A stretch of 64,000 nt of DNA from Marchantia polymorpha subsp. ruderalis (GCA_037833965.1 AP031353.1:3722501-3786500); one strand, 5' to 3'; counted from the stretch's first letter, positions 1 through 16,334 are shown. Notes: generated by a model not told the origin, from the letters alone. Numbers and translations: made by a program.

Positions 1-1370
1 ATTGCAAATGTATTCAATTGAATGAAAGTCGTCATTAGAAATTTACTTCACAATATTTTTCTTTTCATATGAAAGCATATTATAAAATACTTTATCATGA
101 ATGTGGGCAACTACATTGCTTACTATAATCCATCATCATTGTCCACGATGGTAATATTCATTGTTCACCTTTATCATGTAGTCGATATTATTATGAATTT
201 CTTGAATCTCCAACATTGTGCACAAATTGATTACTAATTTATTGATGTTAGCTTGCTGATACGACAAAATTATGTCTCTTGAATGTAAAGTGACTAATGT
301 AAAGCATGATGATAACACACTAACAATGGATGTAATGATGATCCATCAAGATTACGATGGAGCACAAATAGACTGATTCTCTTTGATGTGAACAAACAAA
401 CGTCGACGTTTATTGATCATCCAACATATCATGTTTCCAGACAAATGTGAACAACAATTTGTACCCTTTGAAAATTTCCTATCCATATGAGTAATAAGAT
501 TGAATTATTGTAATAAATGTACTGAAAAAATATGAATTACTTTGTAATATTTTCCACACTCTAGATTGTTGGTATTTGATTTGATCACAAAATCAATTTG
601 ATGAAGCGAACAACATATACAAAGAATTAGATGAATAGCTTCTTTGTCAAGAAGAGTCACAAATGCCCCAACATGTCGAATATTTGTTCTCTCATCATCA
701 GTTGCAACAATGAGGAGCTTATCGGGCCAGAATTTTTACAGTCAATTCAAATTTTTCATCATCATATTCATGATAATAATTGATGTGTGCCGATCAAAAT
801 TTGAAACCACAAAAAAATGCAAATTATCAAGTTTAACTTTATTAGAGTCTCAAAAGCGTATGTTAAAAAAGTTGTGCATAGATCTCTACTTGCATTTAAT
901 TCCAAGATAAAAATTTATCCTTCAGGATGTGCTAGAATATTGGCAATAATTTAAAAGATTCCAATCATGGTGCGGATATACTTTCTGATTATGTGATCAT
1001 TTTATCCGTCAATTTTGCGTTTTTTGGTGTGTGTTTGATGAAACTTGATCACAGTTGTCGTCTAACAAAATGAAAGACTTGGTAATGTATGATCAATTGC
1101 AAAGATTGAATCAAAGTATCTTTCTGATTTTGAGACGGTTAGAGACATCTTCCTGAATCTTTGAAAGTTTTATAGAGTTCGTCAAGTCCCATCCTTCTCC
1201 TCATCATCTTTTGGATTGAAAAAAAATTCTTTGATATTACAATTTTTTTGTGATATTCTTGGATTTTCTCTTGTTTTGATTGTGAATATAAGCATTATAG
1301 AATTCTTATCAAAATACTATTCAACATTCTCCAATAGATTTGAGAATTTTTTTCTTCTTATTCTTTGATA
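1..1370. other. AT-rich intergenic stretch
   Basis: AT-rich DNA with stops in all frames. I see no recognisable protein, RNA gene or terminal repeat here. Short open frames are weak and have no domain signature. It may be old transposon debris, but nothing identifies a family. Confidence 0.5.
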
Positions 1371-1562
1371 GAGCTTGATATTTGATGTATGCTTTTGTGT
1401 GTTATACTTGATGATGATTTTGGTACAATTCAAGCTAGAGCTTGATATTCTATCTATACTTTTGTATGTTGTAGTTGATGATGATTTTGGTACAATTCAA
1501 GATAGAGTTTGATATTAGATCTATGCTTTTGTATGTTGTACTTGATGATGATTTTGGTACAA
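1371..1562. repeat. Tandem repeat, 3 x 67 bp
   Basis: Three head-to-tail copies with period 67 start at 1371, 1438 and 1505. Each begins GAG(C/T)TTGATATT and ends with GATGATGATTTTGGTACAA. Copies differ by scattered substitutions, so the array is not recent. The flank to 2127 is again AT-rich with no supported gene. Confidence 0.85.
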
Positions 1563-2127
1563 AATGTCTCTCATATCAAGATATTTTGTGTGCGTTGTCT
1601 CTTCACTTCTTCCTATTGTCTCTCTTTGCCATGGTGAACGCAAATTAAACATTGTACTCATGTAAACTTCTTTGTTGTATCGATTCAATGATCTGCAATC
1701 CGAATTTCAATTTGTGTCTAGATTGAAAAGTTATTAATTTTTTCATAACTTTGGCAGCAACAATCGCCAATTCAAAGCTCTGAAATAATAACATCTGAAA
1801 TCACAAAATGTTTGTCTAGATGTAAAATATGCCACAAGTAGCAGCAGAAGCAACTCGTGAGGTAAAGATGTGACAAGTTCGATGAAGACAAAGAGTATTT
1901 GGCTTATTCATATTCGCATCAAAGTTAAATTTGGCTCCGATTCAACAAGTATTATAAAAAAAACTTTCTATGATCATGATGGAGTTATTAATTTATGGAC
2001 GCCCCAAGATTTATTTTTGGTTAATTCTGGGACTACTTGGACAATATACAGAATTTATTCTTGGATAATGGGAATTATTTAGACAAATCCCAGAGCTTAT
2101 GAATCCTGTATTACTTGCTCAGTAAAC

Positions 2128-3205
2128 ATCTCCATGATAAAACGTTTTTTTATAACCTCCAACTCCCAATTCATCTCCCACCAACCAAAGTGTCTCTTGA
2201 AAGTACATAAACACAAAAGGTGCTGTTTCTATCAAGATAATCGGTAACATATACACCAACAGAGAAGCGATCGATTCTTTCGAGAGTGGAATAATAGTAC
2301 TGATTATAAGTAACTTTCGGAAATTAAGAGTGATGGACTAACGCTCCACATAAAAGGTTCCGGAATCTTTATTCCAGCTTTTCCAAGGTACAGTGTGCAT
2401 TTTAAGACTTTATTTGTCTAGTGCCACCATTTGAAAGACTCTAAGATTCAGATGCCAACACATTGCATCGGAATCAGCTCGTCACTAATGGCAACCTTGA
2501 TGCACAAGATTCCAAGCATCAATCTCGCAGCACAGCATCCGCATGATTCAGTGTCAGAGTCAGTGTCAGACCACTGTATTCCAGAAGGAGCCCCAAGAAG
2601 AGGGGGTCAATGCCTGAGACTTTACTGCTCCCTCTGTGTAGGATTGAGAGAAAGAGCAAACTTTAGCTCATCGGGAAGATAAAGCGGGCAATCGTTTGCC
2701 ACTTCCTGGGGCTCTCAGTTATCAAAGTCACCGAGTGGCATGGCAGCTGTGTTCAGTGTACGCTGGGTGATCTTGCTCTTAGTCTCTCCAAAATCCAAGG
2801 TGGCTGCGCCTTTTGAACGTTGTTGTCGGTCAACAATTAGTCAACTGTTGTAATGATGTGGAGAGCCAACTGGATTCAAGAGGTCGCGAGAGTGACGTGG
2901 AGTGATTGCCTACGTGCCAGATGGGGTGCTTGTCTTGAAGGAACGAACTGTGACTCTGGAGTCCAATATTGGCTTGCCAACATTTTGTCATACAATCACA
3001 ATCTCTTCCAACATTTTGTGATTCTGATTCAAATTGATCAATCTCAATGGCACGCATGGAAATACCAAAAAGTACTAAACCAACGTGGGGCTGGCCTGAT
3101 AACATCATACGACTTATACCACATTGTACTTGAATAAAATGATTTTGAAATGGAAGATCATTCTTTTTTAGATTCATATAATGAGCTTATGAATTAGATC
3201 GATGA
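2128..3205. repeat. 1-kb direct repeat R, copy 1 (left of DUR3)
   Basis: This block is repeated in the same orientation at about 9511-10562. Shared landmarks include TCAAGATAATCGGTAACA, CCGGAATCT..TCCCAGCTTTTCCAAGG, GATTCAGATGCCAACACATT and GAACGTTGTTGTCGGTCAAC. No convincing reading frame is conserved between the copies and I see no TG..CA ends. It looks like co-duplicated flanking DNA rather than a mobile element. Borders are by eye, within about 20 bp. Confidence 0.8.
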
Positions 3206-3269
3206 TTCGATCCGGGGCCAGGATGAATTCTGCTTCGAACGAAGGGAGTTTGGAACCTTCCGCGACTAA

Positions 3270-3825
3270 TTCGAGTCTGACGCAAAAGGTCGAGGTCCGA
3301 AAGCAGGCCCCTCGAGCGCCATTTAAGCTGGGCCGAAGATTCACAACTGGGATCAGCAGCGAGCAGCATGGCTGGCCAAGTACCCGCACAAAAGATTGAC
3401 TCCTCAGCGCAGGCCGAATATGATTCTCGTGACTAGTTCTCCACCGGAGCCATGCTCTGCTGCGACCGGCGAGCACTGCTTGCTGAAGCCCATCAACAAC
3501 AAGATGGACTACTGTCGGCTGCACATGATAGAAATATACTATAACATGGCGATCATGGAGATGGACGACTTCTGGATCAAGCTGCCAATTATTCGGAAGC
3601 TGATGGTGTCCCATCCCGAAGCAGAGTGGATCTGGTGGATGGACAGTGATGCCATTTTCACTCACATGACCTTCGACTTCCCCGTGGAGAAATACGAGGG
3701 CCGGAATCTCGTCGTTCACGGATGAGATAAAGCAGTGTACGAAGACAAGGCTTGGGTGGGGCTGAATGCCGGCATCTTCCTGCTGAGGAACTGTCACTGG
3801 TCTCTTGATCTCTTGGACAAATGGG
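3270..3825 (+). pseudogene. Xyloglucan 6-xylosyltransferase (GT34) remnant
   Basis: The conceptual product matches the GT34 xyloglucan alpha-1,6-xylosyltransferase (XXT) family, Golgi enzymes that add xylose from UDP-xylose to the glucan backbone. Visible landmarks: PKIHNWDQQRAAWLAKYP (about 3342-3395), MILVTSSPPEPC, the NKMDYCRLH region, and EWIWWMDSDAIFTHM, which holds the DSD (DxD) metal-binding motif. After NLVVHG a TGA (3723-3725) stands where the family has Trp; the frame then continues as DKAVYEDKAWVGLNAGIFLLRNCHWSLDLLDKWA. A probable 1-nt frameshift lies near 3335-3342, before PKIHNW. Homology stops at about 3820 and the C-terminal third is missing, so this is a dead fragment. Confidence 0.88.
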
Positions 3826-4216
3826 CAGTGGAGCCGCTTTTAATAACCTCTGCATACAAAGAGACCACGGCTTCTGGGAATCTTTGTCGGCCATCGGTGT
3901 GGACTGTGGAGTGATGTGGCGAGCAGAGTTGCCGCGAGAGCCAGAATCAGGGTCGACGAGAAGCCCACTGGGCGAGAATTGTTGTGCTTCTCACGTTGGA
4001 GCTCCAATATTGGAATTCTGAGTCGCTTATACTGGCTGCGGGCTTTTGCTCTGTGCAAATTGGAGCTGAATCTAGTTTGCCCAATCACGTGATCCAGCAC
4101 ATTTTCATTGACTTACCATAGATGGATCCCATCCCCTTGCACTGGATCTATCTGTATACAGATTCCGGGGCCCTCGTAAAGCAGCTCGCTCGCTTGTTCT
4201 CAAGACTGCTACCCAC

Positions 4217-4222
4217 TATAAA
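4217..4222 (+). promoter_or_regulatory. TATA box of DUR3
   Basis: TATAAA sits 112 bp before the DUR3 ATG, in the context CACTATAAAGGATC. The leader that follows is rich in CTCTCT, typical of plant 5' UTRs. Initiation about 30 bp downstream would give a leader of roughly 85 nt. No nitrogen-response element was identified with confidence. Confidence 0.65.
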
Positions 4223-4333
4223 GGATCAGCCCTTTTACTGAAATCTCAGACTACCAGAGAGTGTAGAGCAACCCTGTTGTCTGCGCTCTCTCTCTGGCTC
4301 TCTGATCTCTGCTTTTCCGCTCTCTGCCCTGCA

Positions 4334-7944
<3,611 letters not shown>

Positions 7945-9510
7945 GTGTTATCTGTCGATCCAACTGGGAAGGTGAACATCTTTTTTTAATGGTTCAATTC
8001 CCTCTAGGCCCTGAGGTTTTAGTTTCAGGGCATCAAATAGCAACAGTCGAAGCGGAGGCTCGCTTTATCTGAACGTAGATCTGACGCGTATCGTGGTGAA
8101 AACGTAAAGATGTGTTTTCTGTGTACATCAGCCCTTACCGTAGGCCTGACAGTTCACAAGAGAGTGAATTCCGAGGCAGGACATGGCCTTGTACTTGAGT
8201 AAATACTGTCCCTGCAGTGCAAGTACCATCGTCACTGGGGAAGAAGACATTGTCAGAGAGTCAATTAGTATATAGGAGCGATTCGTAGGGACAACAGAGG
8301 GTGTCCAAGGGTACATTACATACTGGATACCCATTCATGAAGAGAAGAAACTGATTTCTTGATGTTGAAACAAAAAGTTCTGTAATATAAAGTACTGTTA
8401 TTCAACTCAAACATCGTCTGAAGATTTCCCTTCACTTTGAACTGAATTTTGTTCATGGGTTTGCACGAAGGTTGAGTTTGATGTGTCGCTAGAGTATAAT
8501 GCTCTGTCCTTCGAAGGGTTTCCCTGTTTGTGACCTTCTTCATTAGCATCCAGAGAACCTACAATCTTCACAGGACAATCACCGTAACCAGCGAAAATAC
8601 CTCGAACCAAGTGGTAAAAAAAGGATGTAGTTATGTATGATATGTTACTCAATTTAGAAAGTACTTGAGCTGCTCCCTTTGATTGCAGAAAAATGCCTCG
8701 AATCCACGCTTTATTCATACATACTTACATACACATGTACACTACCTGAAACCTATTAAATCTGTTTCATCTTCAGAACTAGTTCATGATTGTTAATCTT
8801 GTGTCAAATTCCTGAACCTAGAACTATCTCCATCATCGGAAGTTCAGATATCATCACGCATGAGATATTCAGTTTTGCTTTTTACGGCCCGTCAAAGAAA
8901 TATATAGACGGCAAAAAATTATATATAGCAATGGACTCTCACTAAGACGATCAAACCGTCTTTTCACGAATCATATGAAGATTGTATCTGCTTGTTTGAT
9001 AATGGTGCAATGTAGTGAAATAACATGAATCACCAACTTTTAATCAATGTAAATACGTAGGAGATAAGTTTGAGCATCAACAACTGTTACCATAAGTGTG
9101 AGTTCGGGATCACAAACGGAGATAATTTGATTCAATGAGTTCGGCTGATTGCGTGGAAGGAGTGAAATTGGTGTGCTCCTTGTTGCGGTGAGCACGCTTT
9201 AGAGTGGTTTACATGCATCTGCATCACTCGGGGCCCTCTTTGCCGATCCGTCACTTCCCGTGCCCCGTCACAAGGTACGGAAGCAAATCACTGCGCTCAA
9301 AGTACTGTCAACATCAGGCACATGATTTGCTCCCCTTATCCATAGTCGTGAGCATAGGGCACGTTGTTCAAAAACCATTTAGACGAATTTATGTTTTCTA
9401 AATTATGCTCAACAGATTAAAATTCCAGGTGAGCTTCTACTCACTCTCAATTTGAAGTATGAGTAATCTCAAAATAAGGCATCACTTAATCAAGAAATAT
9501 GTCCATGATA
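7945..9510. other. DUR3 downstream region, no supported gene
   Basis: This holds the presumed 3' UTR of DUR3 and AT-rich DNA. A minus-strand frame at 8407-8718 (103 codons, hydrophilic C-terminal half rich in Ser, Asn and Glu) is the longest candidate, but it has no family match, promoter or splice context I can defend. No repeats or RNA genes seen. Confidence 0.4.
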
Positions 9511-10562
9511 AAATATTTTCTTAATACAGTACTCACAACGCCGGGTTCATCTCCCACAAACGGAAGTTGCTCTTGAAAGGACATCAACTAACAAAGGGTT
9601 GCCATAACTTGCTGTTTCTATCAAGATAATCGGTAACACATACAACAACAGAAAAGCGGTCGACTCCTTCAAGATTGGAATAATAGTACTGATTATGAAA
9701 AACTTTCGGAATTTAACAGTGATCAACTAACGCTACACATAAAAGGTTCCGGAATCTACTTCCCAGCTTTTCCAAGGTCCAGGATGCATTTTAAGACTAT
9801 GTTTGTCTAGTGCTACCATTTGAGAGACTCTAAGATTCAGATGCCAACACATTGCATTGGAATCAGCTCGTCACTAATGGCAACCTTGATGCAAAAGATT
9901 CCAAGAATCAATCTCGCAACACAGCATCCGCACAATTCAGTGTCAGTGTCAGACCACTGTATTCCAATCGGAGCCCCAAGAATAGTGGGTCAATGCCTGA
10001 CACTTGAGACTTTACTGCACTCTCTGCGCAGGATTGAGAGGCAGAGCAAATCTTAGCTCATCGGGAAGATAAAGCTGGCAATCCTTTGCCACTTGCTGGG
10101 GCTGTCAGCTATTAAAATCACCCAGTGGCATGGCAGCTGCGTTCAGTGTAAACTGGGTGATTGTGCTGTTTAACTCTCCAAAATCGAAGGTGGCTGCGCC
10201 TTTCGAACGTTGTTGTCGGTCAACAAGTAGTCAGCTGTTGGAGTGATGTGGAGAGCCGATCGGATTCAAGAGGTCGCGAGAGTGACGTGGAGTGATGGCG
10301 TACGTGCCAGATGAGGTAATTCTCATGAAGGAACGAACTGTGACTTTGGAGGCCAATATTGGCTTGCCAATATTTTGTCATACAACCAAGATCTCTTCCA
10401 ACATATTGTGTCTCTGATTCAAATTGGTCAATCTCAATGTCACGCATGTAAATAGACAAAAGTACCAAAACAACGTAAGGCTATACTGATAACATACCAC
10501 ATTGTACTTACATAAAATGATATTGAAATGGAAAATCATGAGCTTATGACTTAGGTCGATTG
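9511..10562. repeat. 1-kb direct repeat R, copy 2 (right of DUR3)
   Basis: Second copy of the block at 2128-3205, same orientation, with small indels such as loss of a second GTCAGAGTCAGTGTC unit. It follows DUR3 and precedes, after about 2 kb, a DUR3 exon-1 remnant. That order mirrors copy 1 followed by the intact gene. Confidence 0.8.
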
Positions 10563-12153
10563 AACACAAAACGCTCTTTTTCCATGTGGATTCATACAAA
10601 ATGAGATATGAATATTAAGTATCATTAGTACTCATAAAATCTGGCGTTTTATTTTTAGATGCCAAATTTGACAGAGTTAATCTGATCAAAGTGACATACT
10701 GTATGTTGTAAAGAAAACGAACCAAAGGGATGTTCCGCGCACATCCATAGTTGCAAAACATTTGGACGCTCTAACGTAAATCATCGAGGGAGGAGTGAAT
10801 TAGGGAAGGGAATTTTGACGAGGCACATCGTTAACTGCTTCCGAAATAGGACAGATCGATAGTGCAAATGCCAAGTAAAATGGAGTGGAGTGAAGTAAAA
10901 TGATTGTACATCTTGAGACGGTACAGTAAAATCTTAAGTGCAAAGAAAGTAGAATGCTTCACCAACGTGACAAGCCTTTACTTTGTTTATGCAAAATAAT
11001 TGGATACCTTCAAAACGATTATCACCAAGTCAAATGAGAAATGAAAATTTTCATGCTAAGAATGCGATTATCTAACGTAGGAGCTAGTTATACCTCACTT
11101 TATGCTCATCTTCTCTCACCCTACAAAAATTACATGAATTGCTTAAGAAGCAAGGTATCTAATTGATCAAATGTATCTCATTTCAAAATGAACACGCTGG
11201 TTCTATTGTTGGAAGTCTCACGCAACATTGGACGCTGTTGGGAGCTATCAGGATTACGCCGCCGTGATTAAGCGCAAACTCAAGGTTGTTAACAAGAAAC
11301 AAGAGCTATCAAAATACTCTATCTTGTGTGTTCTCATTAGAACAAATCGTTTCTCCATGAAGTTACTTGCCAACGAGACATAACTCACTTCTTGAGCATT
11401 TTTGTAGGTGAAGAATAATTAACATAAAGTGAGTACTAAGTAGCCCTTCCCTTATTTAATTGATTCTTGTGACAAGACTTTACTTTGTTTATGCAAAGTA
11501 ATTCAAAACGCTCAAAACGATTATTCATCAAACCAACATATAAGTGAAGTGAAATTGTGCATTCTAAAATTACGATTATTTAATTGATTCCTATTCAGGT
11601 ACAAAACTTGTATTTCTCATCTATCAATTATTCTATGTTTGTGGGACTAATTTATCAATTTAATATTGCTTTTAGTTCATCTTATCATTTGAGTTGGAAT
11701 TACAAAGATTGAAGAAAAAACTAGTTGATTTCAATCCAGTCAAAGCACATATTGGAAGTTCTTTGGAAATTTTAAGAAAATGGTTATTTTAATTTTCGAA
11801 AATATTACGAATAAAATGAAAAATTTGCAAAAATTAATTTAGTTATGGAAAAATCCAGCATTTGCCAGAGTTAAGTAGAGATTTGATTGAATTTGACCAG
11901 GTTGTAACAGAATGCAATACTCATAATCGTTGGTTCAATACGCTGTGTATCTACTTTTAGCTTAAGAAGTACCAATTATGAGATAACAATTGAAAAAACA
12001 CTCTTGTGTTACTTTCAATTAAATAGAGATTTGATAGAATTTGACCAAGTTTTAAAAGAATGGAATACTCATCACCGTTGGTTCAATTCGCTATACGTGT
12101 ACTCGTAGCACAAGATGTGCCAGTTACGAGGCAACGAGTGAGAACGAGTGTAA
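10563..12153. other. AT-rich stretch with two degenerate direct-repeat pairs
   Basis: No gene seen. One repeat pair shares CTTTACTTTGTTTATGCAAA followed by CAAAACGATTAT (near 10976 and 11470). A second pair of about 110 bp lies at about 11876-11990 and 12025-12140 and shares AGAGATTTGAT.GAATTTGACCA and TCGTTGGTTCAAT.CGCT; it ends just before the tRNA gene. Function unknown. Confidence 0.55.
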
Positions 12154-12235
12154 CGTGGCCGGCAGGATTCGAACCTGCGCGGGCAGAGCCCACATGATTT
12201 CTAGTCATGCCCGATAACCACTCCGGCACGGCCAC
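12154..12235 (-). tRNA. tRNA-Ser (anticodon AGA)
   Basis: An 82-nt tRNA on the minus strand. The 7-bp acceptor stem GTGGCCG pairs with CGGCCAC, followed by discriminator G. The anticodon stem CATGA/TCATG encloses loop CTAGAAA with anticodon AGA (12200-12202), which reads UCU. A long variable arm GGGC-TCT-GCCC marks a class II (Ser) tRNA, and the T loop GGTTCGAATCC is canonical. There is no intron and CCA is not encoded. TATATA lies about 25-30 bp upstream on the minus strand, as in many plant tRNA genes. It appears functional. Confidence 0.95.
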
Positions 12236-12629
12236 TTCATGCTTTTCTCAGAAGATATGTATATATTGATTTTCAATTTTGAGCTTCAACAATTTTTATT
12301 CACATGACCATGTTTTATTCCTTAGGTCAAACAATATATGATTTTTTAATTATTGGTAGATTTACTATTGTATCCTGCCCGGGAACGAGTCAAGTGTTTA
12401 CACTTTGAACTTTAAACAGACTCACGAAGACACAATTGGTGTCAACTTGCAGATGTGCCATTGACTTTTTACTTGCACGTTGTAATCTTGTACCATTTGC
12501 GACAGTGACTCCTAAGTCATAATCTTAACACATTGAGAAGTGAAAATTAGCAACCAAAGAGAACTTTTTTCTTTCTATCTTCCTCCGAAATATAATCTAT
12601 TTTAGACCCACTCAGATTCTGCACTTTGT

Positions 12630-12865
12630 CTTTGCCTCTCTGATAATCCATCTAAATAATTCCTCTCTTCCGCCTTGCAAACTGCAATTTCAGCGTCTTG
12701 TTTACCGGATGACATTTGGGGCCGAGTACTAAACTCGGATCGATGGAGTCTGCACGAGACACACCAGCTTGTTTTGGGGCAAACTGGTGCTCCGTGAAGG
12801 TGTAGGATGCGCTATGTTCATTTATTTGGGAGTTTAATCCTCTGGCCTCTTCACGCCCTTCCTGG
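12630..12865 (+). pseudogene. DUR3 exon 1 remnant
   Basis: This aligns by eye to DUR3 exon 1 and its leader (about 4295-4510). CCGGAT.GACATT.GG.GCC.AGTACTA, CGATGGAGTCTG.ACGAGA and CCTCTTCACGCCCTTCCTGG correspond to the DUR3 sequence in order. The start codon is lost (ATG became ATT), a TAA replaces a Tyr codon (at about 12729), and there are frame-changing indels. No later DUR3 exon follows. It cannot encode a transporter. Confidence 0.85.
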
Positions 12866-13605
12866 GAGTCATACGCAGCAAGAGTATGCATTTGCAGTAC
12901 CATATCGCCCGACCAACTCTTCAATTATGATTATTGAAGAGGCTGCTCGTTTATATCTTTAGCAGCCTTTTGCTTCAGATCAAGTTAGGTTTACACAGTT
13001 ATCATTGTGTCTGCACGAGGAAAAGCTTAAGCACATCTCACAATTGGACAGATCTATAGTGAAAATTGCTACATTCATTCTGATGTTGGTAAGTGTATAT
13101 GCTGCTGGTGAAATTCTCATTCAAAGACTCAGAACATCAATTTTTTCAATGGTGAGGATATTTTGGTGTTTCGACGTAATCAACCAGTCGATGCGCATAT
13201 TTTTCAGTTTTATCAAGATCGTCGAACCTTAGATCGTGCTGAACAGATTCAAGATTCTCGGCTGCAGAACTTGAACGCATGCCGGGGCTCAGCAATGTGC
13301 ATGTTCTTTTCTACATACTGATAGCGTCGGAGTCCAAAGGGAATGTCGGTTCTCGAATAAAACTTCTGATAATAGCACTTTATGTTGTGAGCAACAGGAG
13401 TATCGTCTGTACGGGCTTTTAGGGTTCGACGTAGTTCGAACTGAGAATATTGTGATCTGCCACACGATCCAAGATGTGTCTGTGTATTCCGGACGTGATG
13501 GGCCTGTAATTTGTATGGCGATCTGCCAATACGCTTGAATGACGTTTCCTCACGAGATAATTATTTTCGTGAGCGAGAAGATGAAGAAATTAAACCCCCG
13601 ATCTA
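12866..13605. other. Intergenic, no supported gene
   Basis: Moderately AT-rich DNA. A frame at 13005-13232 is hydrophobic in part but has no recognisable family and no promoter evidence. Nothing else seen. Confidence 0.4.
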
Positions 13606-14032
13606 CTAGGCTTGGCCGTGAGGCCAAGCCTAGATAGATAAAATTGGGTTGTCGATCGGATCGACAACCCAATTTTTTTTCGTGCTCAGCGCAGATCTAT
13701 CAGCAATAATTTTGAGGAAGACTTCCTGACCAGCCCGGAATTCAGCCTCGGTTCTTTGACAGTGCACAATCGGCGACACACCTGACACACGTGAGCAAGG
13801 TGCGTCAGGTGTGTCCTCATTCGATAACAACAAAGATTCTGAAATTGGTCAGCTTTGCACTCCTTGTTTGCACACTATCTTCACTTATCATCATCAATGT
13901 TTTACCATTCTCAGTATCAATGTTACGACCGGTATGATTGAAGCAGTGCTGATTGCTTCTTATTGAAACTTCATTTTGAACGTACCCACGTTCAATATGA
14001 AGATTCGACTCGTGTACCCACACGAGTCGAAT
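13606..14032. repeat. Cluster of five short-loop inverted repeats
   Basis: Five hairpins within 430 bp: 13606-13633 (12-bp perfect arms, 4-nt loop), 13640-13676 (18-bp perfect arms, 1-nt centre, followed by a T run), 13775-13815 (16-bp arms, one mismatch, 9-nt loop), 13969-14002 (15-bp arms, one mismatch, loop ACCC) and 14003-14032 (13-bp perfect arms, loop ACCC). The last two abut and share the same loop. No coding frame explains them. Confidence 0.9.
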
Positions 14033-14290
14033 TTAGACTTCAACTGCCCGCTTAGTGCAGGGCTTGGAGTACATCTTCCTCTCGCATGTGCAGCTTTTGT
14101 AAGGAATTTCAAGAACTGACCATCGCTATCATGATCCCAGAAAATTGAATCGATTTCAGGTAAAAGGATCTTATCATCTACCAGAAGCAGCAAACATGAT
14201 GATGGCTATACGACCCAGCCTGCTGGTTGTTTTGGTACTGCTTGGGGGGGACCTGTCGTTTGAGCGAGAGGGGGCATGCGCAGATATTTG

Positions 14291-16162
14291 AGCCCTCCAA
14301 TGGCATCTGTTCTGAGTCCATTCTGTTGCCTTACCATCAACGCCCAAGGCCAGCACACCCCTTCCCACCCCGTCCTGCCAAAGGTTCCGCCACATCACAG
14401 GGCCTGGTGCGTGGCCAGAGAAATTGTTTTTCCAGAGGTCCCAAATTTTCTCGCCCCTCGTGGATAAAGTTCACATAAATTCGCAGTCCATTAGCTATGA
14501 AGTCAGGCAGGCCCGGCTGGCCTACTCTGCCCTGAGCTGGGCACGTCATGTCATGTCATGCCATGTCATCGCCTCTTCCTCGGAATTGCTGCACCCAACA
14601 GTACGCCAGTTTTGTGTCATCTTTTGCCCCATTCATTCATTCATTCATTCATTTTCGGTGATTCTTTCATCTTCTCGACGTTTTCTCGTCCTCCATACTT
14701 CCAACTCAACAACATTGTAGATTTGTTGTATCCGTTTGAAGCCGTGAAAATCTAACACACGTACACACTATCTTTTGTGTGGCACTGTCAGATAAGCATC
14801 AAATTTCTTCACTATCGATTGGATTATTGGAAGTTGATGCTCATGTTCACACACCAATGTCGTAGGTCAATGTCTGACTCTTTCATTCAAGTAGCTGTGC
14901 AGTGCATGTAAAAAAATATTCCCTTATCCATTCTCTTGCCATCTCATTCTACTACTACAGTCAGCCCGAACATACACACATTACTTACTACATTCTTCAT
15001 GAAGTTTGTAGTCAGTAATCTTTTTATATGTAACCTCGAAGGTTTTTGCTAACTTGCCTATTGCTGCCATATTGTGTAAAAGAAGTATACAAATTACCTT
15101 GTGTTTGGCTTTTCCTCTCTTCATTCATATGGATAAGATGCACAAATGTGTTCCGAGTTTGAGACTGTCTGACCGTGGATCCCTGTCAATCTGCCATCAT
15201 GTGGACCATGGATCTGCGACTCACAAACTTTATTTAGGCAAACAAATCCTCACCACATTCATCACTGTGTCCTCCGTTTGACTATATGTATCCCATCACA
15301 ACACAGGACACATCAATTCAGCGTATATTTAATATATACTTTTACTGTTTAGTCCAGTGGCTTCAATCATACTTCTAGTCTCGTGCTCTATATTCGAGCT
15401 CTGACAGACTTAAGATTCTGAAATATATTACTTTGAAATACTCAACTCTTTCTTTTATTTTACTGTTTTTGAATTGAAGGCTCGTGAGATATTTTGTCAC
15501 GTTTCGTACACGATCGAAAAGCATTATCTAGTCACTTTTCGACGATCTGAAGTTACCATTTTCAAAGACATGGATATTTATCAATATTTTACTTTTTTAT
15601 AAATTCAAATATAAAAATAAAATATTTGATATACGAAGTATCTATCATTAAAACTTTTATTTTAAATTAATTTTTTTTCTCAAAAACTCATATAAGAAAT
15701 TAACATATCAGTTTATTGTTATAATACATATATGTAAATTATATTATAATTTCTAATATTATAATTAAAATAAAAAAAAATCCGTATGATATCAATTTGA
15801 ATGTCAAAACACAGTTATCGATGCCATGCCAGGACTGGAAGTATTTCACTTTGAAAGTCAGATCTTGGTTAGTCTCTGTGAGCTGCACTTATAGCAATTG
15901 CAGAATGGTCGACCTTAAAGCGGTTGCAGATCCGATTATTGTACTTATAATCAGTACCTCATGTTATAGATTTTAGATTTATGTGTTTTATATTTACACT
16001 TTAATTAAAGTTCATTATCCACATGTCTAATTTAATTATATCATTACATTTTCTTATTATAAAATCGAATATTATAATTTAAATCATATAATCTAACACA
16101 TCTTTTCGGTTATTCAATTTCGAAAAGATCAATCGATGCTTGGAGAGGTGAAGTGTTCAGTC
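14291..16162. other. 5' flank of P450 gene A
   Basis: No gene. It contains a short ATTC microsatellite (about 14631-14654) and an ATGTC-rich run (about 14546-14570), then very AT-rich DNA (15590-16110). The whole stretch is repeated upstream of gene B. Confidence 0.6.
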
Positions 16163-16167
16163 TATAA
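16163..16167 (+). promoter_or_regulatory. Putative TATA box of P450 gene A
   Basis: TATAA in TCTATAAGTCAAACC, 172 bp before the ATG. The equivalent site TTATAAGTCAAACC is retained upstream of gene B (35092-35096), which supports it as the shared core promoter. Confidence 0.5.
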
Positions 16168-16334
16168 GTCAAACCACGTCCAGCTCTGCTCTGGAAATTG
16201 CACTCTGTGAAATTGCTGTGAATTGCGCAATTGTCTACCTCAAAGCGGTTGCAGATCCATATCTCAGAGGCCCGCCGTCTCATTGGTCGAAGAATACGGA
16301 AGGGCCTCGGGCCGTCGCTGGAAGGTGGCCCGAC

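Noticed and set aside
3174..3797. 207-codon minus-strand frame over the GT34 remnant
   Set aside because: Shadow of the recognisable plus-strand GT34 sequence.
13640..13680. Bacterial-type intrinsic terminator (GC stem plus T run)
   Set aside because: The setting is plant nuclear DNA with no gene ending there. The hairpin is better seen as part of the inverted-repeat cluster.
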